From Silene conica (taxonomy: Eukaryota; Streptophyta; Magnoliopsida; Caryophyllales; Caryophyllaceae), in contig CM055315.2 of the NCBI GenBank assembly GCA_029255685.2, positions 72,755,681-72,819,680 of the forward strand: a stretch of DNA of 64,000 nucleotides, read 5' to 3'. Every line of letters starts with the position of its first letter. Position 1 is the first letter of the stretch. The notes under the pieces are model-generated. The model ran no database searches and was not told the DNA's origin. It worked only from the letters and a program-made list of their open reading frames with translations. Positions 45,584-56,053 of the stretch are shown here, piece after piece. The position numbers were made by a program, and so were the translations under genes.

Positions 45584-46004
45584 TAGGGGTGTGCAAATTT
45601 CGGTCCGGACCGGAAAAATGGGCCGGACCGGACCGGAATCTACCGGACCGGAACCGGAATTAAAAAATCCGGTCCGGTCTCCGGTCCACCATTTTTTAAG
45701 ATTTCGGGTTCCGGTCCGGGACCGGACACCGGTCCGGTCCCGGACCGGTTTGGACCGGATCTTATTTTTTTAAATTTTTTCCCACGAAAACATATTAAAA
45801 TCCGGTCCAACCGGTCCAAACCTGTCCATAATATTCAAAATTCGGTCCATAATTTTGCCAATCCATAATTTGTCGGTCTATAATATTTAAATTCCGGTCC
45901 AACAGGTACGGTCCGGTCTTGGACCGGAATTTTACCCGTCCGGTCCCGGTCCGAAATTTTTTAATTCCGGTTCTGGTCCGGTCTTGGACCGGTGCACAGC
46001 CCTA
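45584..46004. mobile_element. hAT-type MITE (421 bp) with 8-bp TSD
   Basis: Termini TAGGGGTGTGCA and TGCACAGCCCTA are inverted repeats, and CTTGTATC is duplicated exactly at 45576-45583 and 46005-46012. The interior consists largely of CCGGTCC/GGACCGG motifs around an AT-rich centre, so it can fold on itself. No coding capacity. It sits within the PMD motif coding TLAYLYRQLG. Confidence 0.92.
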
Positions 46005-47889
46005 CTTGTATCGACAGTTGGGGATGGCTTCGCGTAGGGAGGCCGTTAGGGTTAGCGGTTGTTTACCGTTGCTTCAGGCTTGGATATACGAGTACTTTCC
46101 CATGTTCAGGCCTCACTCGGGATATTATGTGGAGGGACGACCACTTGTCGAGGCTTCGTCACGGGTTCCTAGGTTTAGGGGAGATGTTGGGTTGTTGGAG
46201 TAGCACAGGCAGAGGTGGGACGGACTCAGGGCGGAGCAGGTGACGTGGCTCCCTTATGGTGTTAGCCCACACAGGGCTTCTCGTAGTTCGCTCTACACTG
46301 GCGTGATTAGGTTTCTGGATATAGTGGAGTCGTACCAACCTGATAGGTGTCTCCGTCAGTACGGGTATGTACAGCTTATCCCGAACCCTATGCGGTTCCC
46401 AGCTGTCGATGTTCGTCCGGCTAAGCCGGCTATGAGTTACAGGCTGTCGTACGGTGATACTTCTGATTTGGAGTGGGGTTTGTGTAATACCTCGTAATTT
46501 TAATTATAATATTTATTATTATATTTGTCGTGTCAATAGTGTTTGAACGCTAATTAGTAGTCGATAAATAATTTATTAAATGATATTTTATTACTTGCTG
46601 CTAATGGGGTTTGAACTTGCGATGTTTGGCACACAACCGGTGGGCCTCGAATGTCGTGCTCACTACAAGATCAGCCCACATCTTCTAAAACCCTCAAACT
46701 CACACGCTCAAAAACACCTCCCTCATGCCGTCATATATCAAACAGTTGTAACCTAATTGTACCCTATTCTACACACAACCACCACCTCACTTGTGCAGCC
46801 GCCACAACAGAGAGGAGAAAGGAAGTTTCTAGAGCGAGATTAGAGTGGCATAGGGCAGCTCGATATAGTCATGAATCAGGTATGTCCAACACACTGTGTA
46901 TTTGTGTCTTTCGCGAGTAATGTTGTGTTCAGAATCGAAGGGTAGTTCGTGGTTATTCACAGTCTATGCTAACACGTTTTTACTGGTGGTAGTCAGGGTA
47001 GTAGTATGGTGGTTGTCACGGTGGTGTACAGTGGGTAGAGTCGGTGTAAAACGGAGGTTTGTATCCCCTGTTTTGTCACGTGTTTTGATGTTGTGCGTGA
47101 TACATGGGTGTTTGGGGGTGGTACTACCGTTGACTCGGGGGAGGTTGACAAGGTAGTACCACTGTTTGCGTATGGATTTGATGTCAGGGGTGGTAATGGT
47201 GGTGGTTTCGAGTGGTGTTAGGGTTGTTAGATGTGTCAGCAGTGTCAGCAGTGGTTTAGTTCAGGCAGGGTCTGTGGTGTTTGGGTGAGGAACCAGGCCT
47301 GGTTAGGGCTCTGGTTCATCTCGTCGGCGGTTGTCGAAGGGATTGCTGGGTGTCGGGGGTGAAGCAGGCGGTTGTGGTTTTGCGTATGGTGGTTGTCGGC
47401 TGTAGTGGTGGTGTTACACGGTGGTGGGGGTCGGTTTTCCGCGGGTATAGTGTGTCGTGGGTAGAGTTTGTTTAAGTGTTGTTTTTATTATTTTTATTCT
47501 TATTGTTATTATTATTATCACTTTTGTAATATTCTCATTATTCTTATTATTTTTAGTATTATTATTAGTAATGTTGGTAATTTTTAAATGTTGCTTTTAT
47601 TTAAGGGACTTTATGAGTCGGGAAGTTGCTATTTCGGGAAATTTTCTATTTGGAAACTTTCCAATTTTAGAATGTCACTATATTCGACATTTTGTTACGA
47701 TTCTAAGTATAGGGATTAGTATGGGTTGTTAATCGTTGAATATTATATGTTTAGGTGACGGGTTTCGCGTGGAACTTTTCTAGCAGTTGTTGACTATCTT
47801 TCTGTAATTTGAGGTAGGGGAATATTTGTGAAGTTAATTATGGCATGAGATATGTTTGTTAACTATTGTGACACTAGTAAAATTATACC

Positions 47890-48520
47890 CTACGGTGTCG
47901 GTTCTAATACCCCATTAGTGTCGGTTTTCTAGCGACGTGATTGCTGGGGTCACATAATGTTTGTGTCGGTTGTAAAACCGCCACCGTAGCTTACCCTAAG
48001 GTGTCGGTTGTGCGTTAAAACCGTCACCATAAGGTACGCTATGGTGTCGGTTGTGAGTCTCAAACCGCCACCATAGGAGTCTAAACCGCCACAATAGGGT
48101 AAGTTAAGGTGTCGATTTTGCGTCTAAAACCGTCACAATAGGGTAAGTTATGGTGTCGGTTTTGCGTCTAAAACCGTCACCATAGGGTACGCTATGGTGT
48201 CGGTTTTGAGTCCCAAGCCGCCACCATAGGGGTCTAAACCGCCATAATAAGGTAAGTTATGGTATCGGTTTTGCGTTTAAAACCGTCACCATAGGGTAAG
48301 CTATGATGTCGATTTTGCGTCTAAAACCGTCACCATAGGGTAAGCTTTGGTGTCAGTTTCGAGACCCAAACCGCCACCATAATGTAAGCTATGGTGTCGG
48401 TTTTGAGTCTAAAATCGGCACTTTCTTGTATGCTACTATGTCGGTTGTGAGTTAAAAACGTCACCTTATGGTATTCTATGGTGTCGGTTTCAATTTAAGA
48501 ACCGTCGCCATATATATATA
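47890..48520. repeat. Left subterminal array of the CACTA element
   Basis: More than ten alternating GGTGTCGGTTTTGCGTCTAA and AAAACCGTCACCATAGGG units at about 20-50 bp spacing. The right counterpart lies at 51930-52215. Confidence 0.9.
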
Positions 48521-48541
48521 TATATTTTTAAAAAAAAAATT

Positions 48542-48582
48542 AGCCAGCACCGATTTAGCTCCCCTAAATCGATGCTGGCCGA
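48542..48582. repeat. Hairpin inside the CACTA element
   Basis: GCCAGCACCGATTTAG and CTAAATCGATGCTGGC are inverted with a tiny loop and one mismatched pair, next to an (AT)n/A-run. It probably marks the inner edge of the subterminal region. Confidence 0.8.
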
Positions 48583-48748
48583 ATATAAATATTGATGAAA
48601 GAATATCTACAAAGAATTTTAATAAATTACCAACAAAATAATGCTTCATACAATAGCTTCGTAACAACCATTCATTTGATATTCTCATCCAAGAATACAA
48701 TAACACTATTATGTTTCCCAACGACGCAAAATCCGAGAAAATAAGCAA

Positions 48749-49138
48749 CTACGTGTTCTCAAAACAGTTTGTAGCCCACACCTCTTTAACTTCATTCATA
48801 TCTTCAACTGACATGGTTGAATCTTCAATAATCTATATTTAAGAAAATCAGTAATGAGATGCTTTTTTTAAAAAAGAAAATTAGTAAACTATAAATATTT
48901 TTACTTAAAAATAAAAAAATACCTGCTCAAATTGTTGCTCACTGCCCTTTGAGTAATAGAATGTTATGTTATACATCCATCCGGGTTGTTGGGGACACTA
49001 AATATATAAAATAGCATTGTTATTTCAGCTATATTTGGATTATGATATTAGATAATTGAAAAAAAAGTAGCTAATGTTAACTTACCTTCTTAATCACTTT
49101 GATCTCAAGTTGATTCTTTTTAGTAAAATTGCGCCTTC
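48749..49138 (-). pseudogene. Three in-phase exons of an unrecognised gene in the CACTA element
   Basis: Candidate exons 49138-49086, 48997-48923 and 48832-48749 (minus) have GT donors (GTAAG, GTATTT) and AG acceptors and join in one frame to a stop TAG. Visible pieces are RRNFTKKNQLEIKVIKK, CPQQPGWMYNITFYYSKG, and STMSVEDMNEVKEVWATN. An in-frame stop lies just before the first exon's acceptor, which supports the exon boundary. The family is unknown; it could be the element's own second gene or another captured fragment. The three-exon structure is inference from splice sites and phase. Confidence 0.45.
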
Positions 49139-49596
49139 CTCAAGTTCGAATGAGAGAGCTCTTTTCAGATCTGCTCCTTGAGTACTTCCTATTTGGACAG
49201 AGTAGCACACCCCCTCCAAGAATTAGGCTTTGCTTGCTCAAAGTAAATCCCACTCCCACCCTAACTGGGCGAGAACAGTTTTTGGCGAGAACGATTTTCC
49301 AGTAACTAACTATAAGATAGGTAGGGAAAGCCTACTGTCCGAAGTACAAAAGGAAAGAAGTCCACAATATAAGAAAGAAAGGGAATAGGCTTTAACTAAG
49401 GCATTATGACAAAAGGCTTCCTCTTTTTCCCTAGAGACGCAACATACATACATACATACTAAAGTTATAATCCATAAAGAAAATTACATTCATTCTCTTA
49501 AGGGAAGAAAAAACAACAATTATGATGGACGCAGCAATTATAATATTCAGTACTGGCGTAATAAAACATAAAAGAGAAGTAAAACAGGGGCCATAC

Positions 49597-50100
49597 GACA
49601 ATTCTTTGCTGATTTAGATCACCCTCGGCGTGAATAAATATGTACCCATTTGTCTCGTTCTCACCAGGAATATCTGGGAGCATTAAAAGACATACAGAAT
49701 ATTAGATTGGGAAGAAATACATATTAGACGATAAATAATATACATGATACTGCCATAATGTAACAATTTACAAATGAACTTTCCAAACTTTGAATGTATA
49801 AGAAAAAGGTAAACACCAAACAGAAAACATGACACTGGCTTGCTGTATCCATTTTTTAATTGTTAACCTGACATACCATTACTACGACGCTCAGCACAAG
49901 GTTTCCAAGATGTGAAGGCTGCATGCGGATTCTCCAAAGCGAAGGTGTTTCTTTGACCTGAATGGAAAAAAATTATGTTTACAGTTGGCCAGATAACAAA
50001 AAAATACATAATAAAAGTGCATCATATTTGAGATCCCACAGAAGCTTACCCGCGGACAACGTAGAGTGATGCCGTCTTTCTTGCACAAGTAAGGTGCATT
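49597..50100 (-). pseudogene. Captured O-fucosyltransferase-family gene fragment (3 exons)
   Basis: Exons 50100-50050, 49957-49877 and 49673-49597 (minus) have canonical AG/GT borders and are mutually in phase. The last carries ETNGYIFIHAEGDLNQQRI, close to the NGYIFIHAEGGLNQQRI motif of plant O-fucosyltransferase-like (GT65-type) proteins, where it belongs to the GDP-fucose site. One Gly is Asp here. The middle exon has ALENPHAAFTSWKPCAERR, matching the W-x-PCA segment that precedes it in the family. The N-terminal membrane anchor and most of the catalytic domain are absent. Intron retention means capture at DNA level, as in Pack-CACTA elements. The family call rests on remembered motif similarity. 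Confidence 0.7.
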
Positions 50101-51674
50101 CTGACAAAAACTAGTAAAATGCTGCCTCAAAGTTTGCAATGTTAAGCATATAAAGATTTGTAATTTCTCCAAAATTAGTTCATTATGCACTCTCTTACAT
50201 ACAGATAAACCAACATAATGAATTATAAGCACCCAAATGTCCTAAAACAAACTACTGAGTAATCTATGTAGCTTTAATATTTAGATGAATGGCAAAAGTC
50301 GGAAATTGATTCGATTTCCAATGGAGCCTGCCTAAGATTCATTAGCCTGTAGTTGTGGATTGTAAGGGGAAATGAAATAGGGAGGGGAAGATTATACTAT
50401 GAGTGAGTGAGTGAGTAAGTAATAAATAAAAATAGGAAAATGATAAACTAAAAATAATACGCAAGGAACGGGAAAGTTTAGACTAAAAGTCTATGATAAC
50501 CTGCCTAGCATGAGCGAAAAGTATCCCCCAACACTCATATGAAGCTTTTTTATATGAAAAGATGATATGATGTCGTTGCAGAATGACTGTGTTTAGGAAA
50601 TACGAAACACTAGCACGAAAACAATAAAAAAAAAATTAAAAAATAAAGGAGGGGAAGCCAGCATAAGCAGTAGAAATGTAATATTACGACATGTCTGAGC
50701 AACAGTGGTAGCAACTAATTGATAATCAGCAGAAACTATTTACATTTTGATCTTTATGTCATAGATCTCATTTACATAACTGACCACAACAACAATTCAA
50801 GGGAAGGATTGATTATGCTATTAATATCTGAAATAGTTGTCAGTTGTTTACCAACCTTCACCAAGCTACAATACCAAAGAGAACCGTGTCAAGTCGCACC
50901 AAGCTCGTTCTAAGTAAGACAGACTTCTAAGACAAGACTAGAAGTTCTGATAGCCAGATACGTATAAGATAACTCATTGGAAAAAGGCAAAAGATATAAA
51001 TAAATATAAGCAGAATATTTGAGTAGACACCAATGAGAACTCATTGAAAAAAGTAGTCCTCTTTCTTATTCAACTGAAGCTCATTATAGACTATGGACAG
51101 ATACCACCCTTTTAGAAGTACTTTATATCACCTCAGAAACAGGTACTTGTAACAGAAGGGCCTTATTGAAGCAGTGCATTAACATCATCTTTTAACAGCA
51201 ACTTGTAAGTTGTAACAGAAGGACATGATAAAGGAAGTGCATTATGAAAATTGATTCTATGAAAACGAGACCAACATTTAATCCTTTCTAGTTCTATTTA
51301 TAAAGCTTATTGAAAGCAAGAAAGTGAGCAAGAAAACTCTATTACAAACTATCAAATGACAAGCAGCAAAACAGTTCAACAAAATCGGTTGATAATTTTC
51401 ATAAACACGATAAATTGAGATGAATATCTAATAAAAAAATATCTATATAGAAATCGGTTTAACTACTCAAATAGCAAAAAAAATAGTTCACATAACTCTA
51501 TAGTTATGTAGTAAGCTAAATTAGGGATTAGGGAAGCAGTATATGTATGAGATGAATATCAAAATAGACAACATACTACTGAAATTGATAGTATAGAAAA
51601 CCAATAGTAGTATGGCACACCTTTGATTGATATCGTGGATCAATTCTGATGAAGCATGCGAAGTAAACGAAGGA

Positions 51675-51768
51675 ATTAATTGATAACTGCGAACGAATTG
51701 ATAATTGCGAACGCATTGATGATTTCAAACGAATTGATGATTTCAAACGAATTGATGATTGCGGTTTG
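51675..51768 (-). repeat. 18-bp tandem repeat AACGAATTGATGATTTCA
   Basis: About five units, three nearly perfect, in what would be the 5' leader of the minus-strand gene in the CACTA element. Confidence 0.8.
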
Positions 51769-51817
51769 AAGGAATTGATTGATAATTCTGAGTTTAAATT
51801 GCAGTATAAATTGAATT

Positions 51818-51862
51818 AGGGGTTAGGGGTTAGGGATTAGGGATTGTAGGTTTAGAAGATAT
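51818..51862 (-). promoter_or_regulatory. Telo-box-like run at the 5' side of the captured gene
   Basis: Plus strand reads TTAGGGGTTAGGGGTTAGGG then ATTAGGGATT; the minus strand has several AACCCCTAA/ATCCCTAA motifs. Telo-boxes (AAACCCTA) are promoter elements of many plant housekeeping genes. The position upstream of the exons fits a captured promoter, but degenerate interstitial telomere repeat is also possible. Confidence 0.4.
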
Positions 51863-52324
51863 GAAGAGGCGGAAGGCGCGTGTCAACAATAGCAGTTTAC
51901 TCTAACACAAAGACTTGTTTGTATATACGTCAATTATATTTAAAACCGTCACAAAATTTACGGTGACGGAATTTGATAAAAAATGTTATTTTTTATCACT
52001 GCGTTTAGTGTCGTTATTAATGTCGGTTATATGTAAAACAGTCATAAATGATTTATTGTGGCGGTTTTGACTTACAACCGACACAAATAATTTATTTTAT
52101 CGTGACGGTTCTTTATTAAAACCGTCACAATAGACTCCCTATAGCCTAAAAAAATTGTTCCCGCCAACTTTTTTTGTCTTTCATGTCGTTTTCTATTAGA
52201 ACCGTCACGATAGCAGCGACACGATAGGGGTTTTTTGTACTAGTGTGAGTTCCATATTATAGTTCAGATGCTAATATCATGATGTTATTAATTGTCTAAT
52301 ATATTTGTATATGATGCGAAGCGG

Positions 52325-52505
52325 AGATATTGAGTCTTGTGATATCTAGCGGTGTGATATTGGGTCTTGTGATATGGAGTGTTGTGATATTGGGTCTTGT
52401 GATATGGAGTGGTGTGATATTGGGTCTTATGATATGGTGTGGTGTGATATTGGGTCTTGTGATATGCGTGGGGTGATATTGGGTCTTGTGATATGGAGAC
52501 GGAGG
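52325..52505. repeat. About 31-bp tandem array GGTGTGATATTGGGTCTTGT
   Basis: Five to six units of GGTGTGATATTGGGTCTTGT+GATATGGAGT within the solo LTR, right of the CACTA insertion. Confidence 0.88.
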
Positions 52506-53488
52506 GGTGTTGTGATCTATTATCATTTATGTCTTATTTATGTTTACCTACTCAACCTCGTAGTTGACCCTGTGTATTCATGATTACCTATGATGAACCA
52601 AATTTATTGGGGAGCAGACTGACAGGTACTTGAGACTATGGGAGCTGAATGGGAAGAGAGAGCTTGGATCCGGACCAAACTAGAGTCTAGAACACCATAG
52701 TTATTCACTTATGAGTTTGTTCGAACTTTTAGCTTATGTTTATGAAACACTTGTAAGAACCTTGGTTTGATTTTTTTTTAAATACTTAATAAAGTACTGC
52801 GTTTCTTTCCTTTGTTATCTACGGCCTCGGTATTCCGAGATGGTAAGAACGTTAATTATCTGGGGAGTCCTAGTCCAGACCCTTGAATAAATGGGGGTGT
52901 TACAGTTTGAGAGAGGCGGAGGTTGCGTTGAGACAGCGGTTTGACCGGTCTTTGATGCCGTTTCAGTGTGATCCCCGCTACATGGGTTGGTATAGCAAGA
53001 TTTCTCACCCACACTTCTACCCCCTGCACGCCGTATTCAGATACGCTCACTCCCTTTCAGCGAAGAGCCAGAGATTGCCCGAGCTGTTAGTCGTCATTTC
53101 TCCCAGATTTATAGTCAGCCTACCACCGAGCGGAAGTGGCAGTATATGCGGCACTTGGTGGACCAGATGAAGCGGTTCTTCAGACCCGAGGATGACGTTA
53201 AGGATGCTGCTGCTGATGATGATGATGATCAGACCCCGTAGTTTTTTGTGTTGTTATGTATGGACTTTTGTAGTTGTGTTTTGTATGGATATTATAATAT
53301 TTTTTAGTAACTCGTAGTTTTTTTTAATTGAAATAGATTTTTATTAATAGTAACTTGATTAAAATACATAAAACACAGCTCCAAACTTAATTAAAACATA
53401 GTTTAGATCGGAAATTAATTAAAATACATAAAACATAGCTTAGCTCGGAAATTACATAAAGCGTACTTAAAACATAGTTTAACGGAAC

Positions 53489-53896
53489 TTAATTATCTTC
53501 GGATGATGAAGATGAAGATTCCAGATCTCCTTCATAATCTCGAGCTTCAATTTCTTCAGGTTGGCTAGCCACATATCGATCATATAACTCAATTACGCGG
53601 AGTTTGACATTTCCTAGGTTGAACACTCTACCGGCACATAAATCTGATAGTGTTGCGTAATCTATCACGGTTAGTATACGCTTAATATAGACAAGAAAAT
53701 CACTTTTTAACCTGCGAAACTCCCACATCTTCTCAGTTAGTGTTTCATCAGACACAACCTCATCGGTAACAGCTGGAGTGAATCCGGGGTGGAGGTGTCC
53801 GGCTAAGATGATACTAAGGCTGCCAATTGGAGGATTTTCTAGCAAGTCCCATACAGTGGCACTTGGAACGACTAGTTTAAGGCGAGACATTAGCAC
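53489..53896 (-). CDS. Uncharacterised 135-aa acidic protein, convergent with the PMD remnant
   Basis: A clean open frame with balanced composition: MSRLKLVVPSATVWDLLENP near the start, KMWEFRRLKSDFLVYIKRI, DLCAGRVFNLGNVKLRVIEL, and an acidic Ser-rich tail ending SSSSSSEDN. It is helix-rich by eye, with no signal peptide or membrane segment. It ends about 250 bp from the PMD stop, tail to tail, and begins just before the copia-like LTR. The family was not recognised. It may be an accessory ORF of the same mobile lineage or a separate small gene. A start at the second Met (MSRLK) is also plausible. Confidence 0.5.
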   Translation of the reverse strand: MLMSRLKLVVPSATVWDLLENPPIGSLSIILAGHLHPGFTPAVTDEVVSDETLTEKMWEFRRLKSDFLVYIKRILTVIDYATLSDLCAGRVFNLGNVKLRVIELYDRYVASQPEEIEARDYEGDLESSSSSSEDN

Positions 53897-54004
53897 TGGT
53901 AACTCCGTAGCGATATGATCGATCCTTAGTTGATAAGCTGTGACTTTCTGAGTGTGTGAGAACCATCTTAATATTTTTGAGTTTTAGTAGTGAATAAGGT
54001 GTAT

Positions 54005-54907
54005 TGGTGCGCTTACAATGAACATAACAACGACAAACAAAAACTTTAAATTGAATTAAAAAGACATGAATATAGAAATAACTTTTAGATCTATGGAGAA
54101 TCGGCCTAAGAATAATCTAGATTGCATCCAAGATGACCGAGACAATTACCCTTCAAGTTACCACCTTGATTACTATTAATTTTGGAGGCTTTTGTTTTTA
54201 AGGTTTTTAGATAATTAAATTCTCCCACAAAATAAGAGAAAAATATTCTCTTATATCTTTGTGATTTACACGGCCCAAACTACTACCGAGTTAGTAGTCT
54301 TACACGGCCAAAACTAAACTACTACTGAGTTAGTAGTCTTACACGGCCCAAACTACTACCTGTGATTTGGTCTATTTATTTCACCTATCCGAACTTCTAT
54401 TAAAATATCTACATATATTTTTAATGCATGTGCTCGGAACTAAATATCCCATATTAATTTCCGGAGAACATTTTCGGAAATGTGACATAAACACAATTTT
54501 AAGGAGAATATTAATTAATTATCTTATAATTAATTAACCTAATTATATTATTCTAAAATATCATATATTAAAATATATAATTAATAAATGTTACATTTAA
54601 TTCATTTCTCTTAATTATTATTTAATCATATTAAATGTTCATCATCTATTTAACTACATTTAGCTAAGTTTGGCATTTACGTAATTATATCAATATATAA
54701 TCACATTTCTCAGTGTTATCCTATAGGCGTGACCTTTAGGGATCAGCTGATTACCGCAATCATATGACAGTAACGTCAAACTTCTAGTAAGCCAACCGTT
54801 ACCGATAAACGTTAACCAACTGATTAATATACTAAGTATTCCTGTGTGATCCTGTAAAAAAATTATTCAAATAATCACACACCGTGGATGACATTACTCC
54901 GACAACA
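54005..54907 (-). repeat. Left (3') LTR of the copia-type element, ends uncertain
   Basis: Contains the family-specific block GACCTTTAGGGATCAGCTGA...ATGACAGTAACGTCAAAC also present in the LTRs at 29265 and 61071, and ends CGACAACA. An ACACGGCCCAAACTACTAC repeat (three units, 54269-54360) is inside. The start was not recognisable. Confidence 0.5.
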
Positions 54908-55550
54908 TGACCTTGGGTGAGTTATTAACAACTCAAACGATTAGTGGATTACCCCATCCAAGTGGTCAACTCTTGATCATTGTCAAATTTACAATGAGCT
55001 TAAGTGTCTCACAGACACTCTATCTAGAATTGTTATTATCTTCATTTCGGGTTATCTTAATAACACGATTTACATAAGCGTTCACTTTATGGATCATATC
55101 CATATATATGCTCTTTGATCTGAAAGAGATAAGTCATCTCATGACTAGTAGATTAAGATTATGTGCATGATGTAACTCCCAGTTACAGAAATACTTTCAC
55201 ATAACTATTATGAACTTATACATTTTGTAGAAATCTTGTGTTGGCTATGTAATCAAATTACAAGTCATTAAAATGCATAGTCAATGAATGTAAGCCAAAG
55301 ATTATCTTAAATCTTTATTTGACAACTTGGAACTTACGTCGTTGTAAACCTTTTACCACAAGACTAAGTTATCATCCAAAATCCTGTATTGGTCATTATC
55401 TCCATTGGAGAATACTTTGACAATTCATGATTGCTTAATCATTGATTTGATAACTCTTTAAACAGGTTATCCTGCAAGAGAGTATGCATCAATCTTTACA
55501 CGACTATACTAATGGCGGAAACGTTAGTAAATTCAAACATGTAAAATATA

Positions 55551-55790
55551 CTCCCTCCATTCATATCCACTTTGCACATATTCCATTTCGGTCCATTCGA
55601 ATCCACTTTGCACCTTTCCTTATTTGGTTGTACTTTTAATACTATAATACTATAAAAACACTATTAAGGCCCACTTTTTCAACACAATACTACACTTTAC
55701 ACCTATTTGTTGTACTTTTATTAATATTTTAACAATGCGTAAAAACCCGTGCATAAAGCAAATGTACCAAGTGGAAACGAATGGAGGGAG
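55551..55790. mobile_element. Stowaway MITE (240 bp)
   Basis: CTCCCTCCATTCATATCCAC at the left and the inverse GAATGGAGGGAG at the right, with TA on both sides (55549-55550, 55791-55792). No coding capacity. It is nested in the copia-type element. Confidence 0.88.
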
Positions 55791-56030
55791 TAGTACTTAA
55801 GGTTCGATAAATTTCCATGATCTCATCAAGGTAATTATATCTTCATCTCTATGAACAACCTTAATACTTTTGAATAAACAAGACGTCTTTTACAATCTCA
55901 ACCAAACATCCCATGTTTAATTAGATTTAAATCATATCAATTTGTCATCTAGAATTGAAAACTCGTATACTTCTCAGAAGTATTAATGCCTCATTCCAAA
56001 CGAGCAATGAGTTCTTTTAGATAACGTTTA

Positions 56031-56053
56031 CCCCCCCCCCCCCCCCCCCCCCC
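56031..56053. repeat. C23 homopolymer
   Basis: An uninterrupted run of 23 C in AT-rich non-coding DNA. Confidence 0.95.

Larger units (their letters stand above)
47872..52245. mobile_element. Non-autonomous CACTA (EnSpm) element, 4.4 kb, carrying gene fragments
   Basis: Ends CACTAGTAAAA and (complement) CACTAGTACAAAA are imperfect inverted repeats extending about 28 bp. TGA is duplicated at 47869-47871 and 52246-52248. Subterminal DNA (47890-48520 and 51930-52215) is an array of GTGTCGGTTTT/AAAACCGTCACC units in both orientations, typical of CACTA transposase-binding regions. No TNP2 transposase is present. Minus-strand exons in the centre are described separately. Confidence 0.92.
46483..52904 (+). 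mobile_element. Solo LTR (about 2 kb without insert) split by a CACTA element
   Basis: Starts TGTAATACC and ends GGTGTTACA, flanked by GTTTG at 46478-46482 and 52905-52909. Excluding the nested CACTA (47872-52245 plus one TGA), about 2.0 kb remains, with no internal coding region or PBS, so a solo LTR fits best. It holds an approx. 31-bp tandem array near its right side. The orientation is inferred from the TG..CA termini alone. Confidence 0.72.
44422..53241 (+). pseudogene. Plant mobile domain (PMD / PP7-long-form-like) gene, nested-insertion pseudogene
   Basis: Coding pieces are 44422-45583, 46013-46482 and 52910-53241. Landmarks: Arg/Gly-rich start and an Asp/Glu run (44630-44760), then PMD motifs SFICHVTYSSWT, LISAFVERWQPD, HMPFGEITNLLHDVHRILDI (shifted frame), WGAATLAYLY, RQLGMASR, LLQAWIYEYFPMFRPH, DRCLRQYGYVQLIP, CDPRYMGWYSKISHP, and an acidic tail ending at TAG 53239. 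PMD proteins derive from transposons; some host copies act in silencing and development. Damage: stops at 44617, 44884, 45463, 45529 and 46201, at least two frameshifts (near 45180 and 53090), a G15 run, a hAT MITE and a solo LTR. Both insertions sit cleanly between duplicated bases that keep the frame. Confidence 0.82.

Noticed and set aside
46600..46660. GGGGTTTGAACTTGCGATG resembling a tRNA T-arm or SINE head
   Set aside because: Only the GGTTTGAAC-like words match. There is no A box, no acceptor stem and no poly(A) or TSD of SINE type, and it lies inside a solo LTR.
46483..52904. Interpretation as one 6.4-kb DNA transposon with TGTAAYACC inverted ends
   Set aside because: A 5-bp TSD, TG..CA ends and a fully separate CACTA with its own TSD fit a solo LTR plus nested insert better. 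I could not show an LTR partner, so the call stays at moderate confidence.
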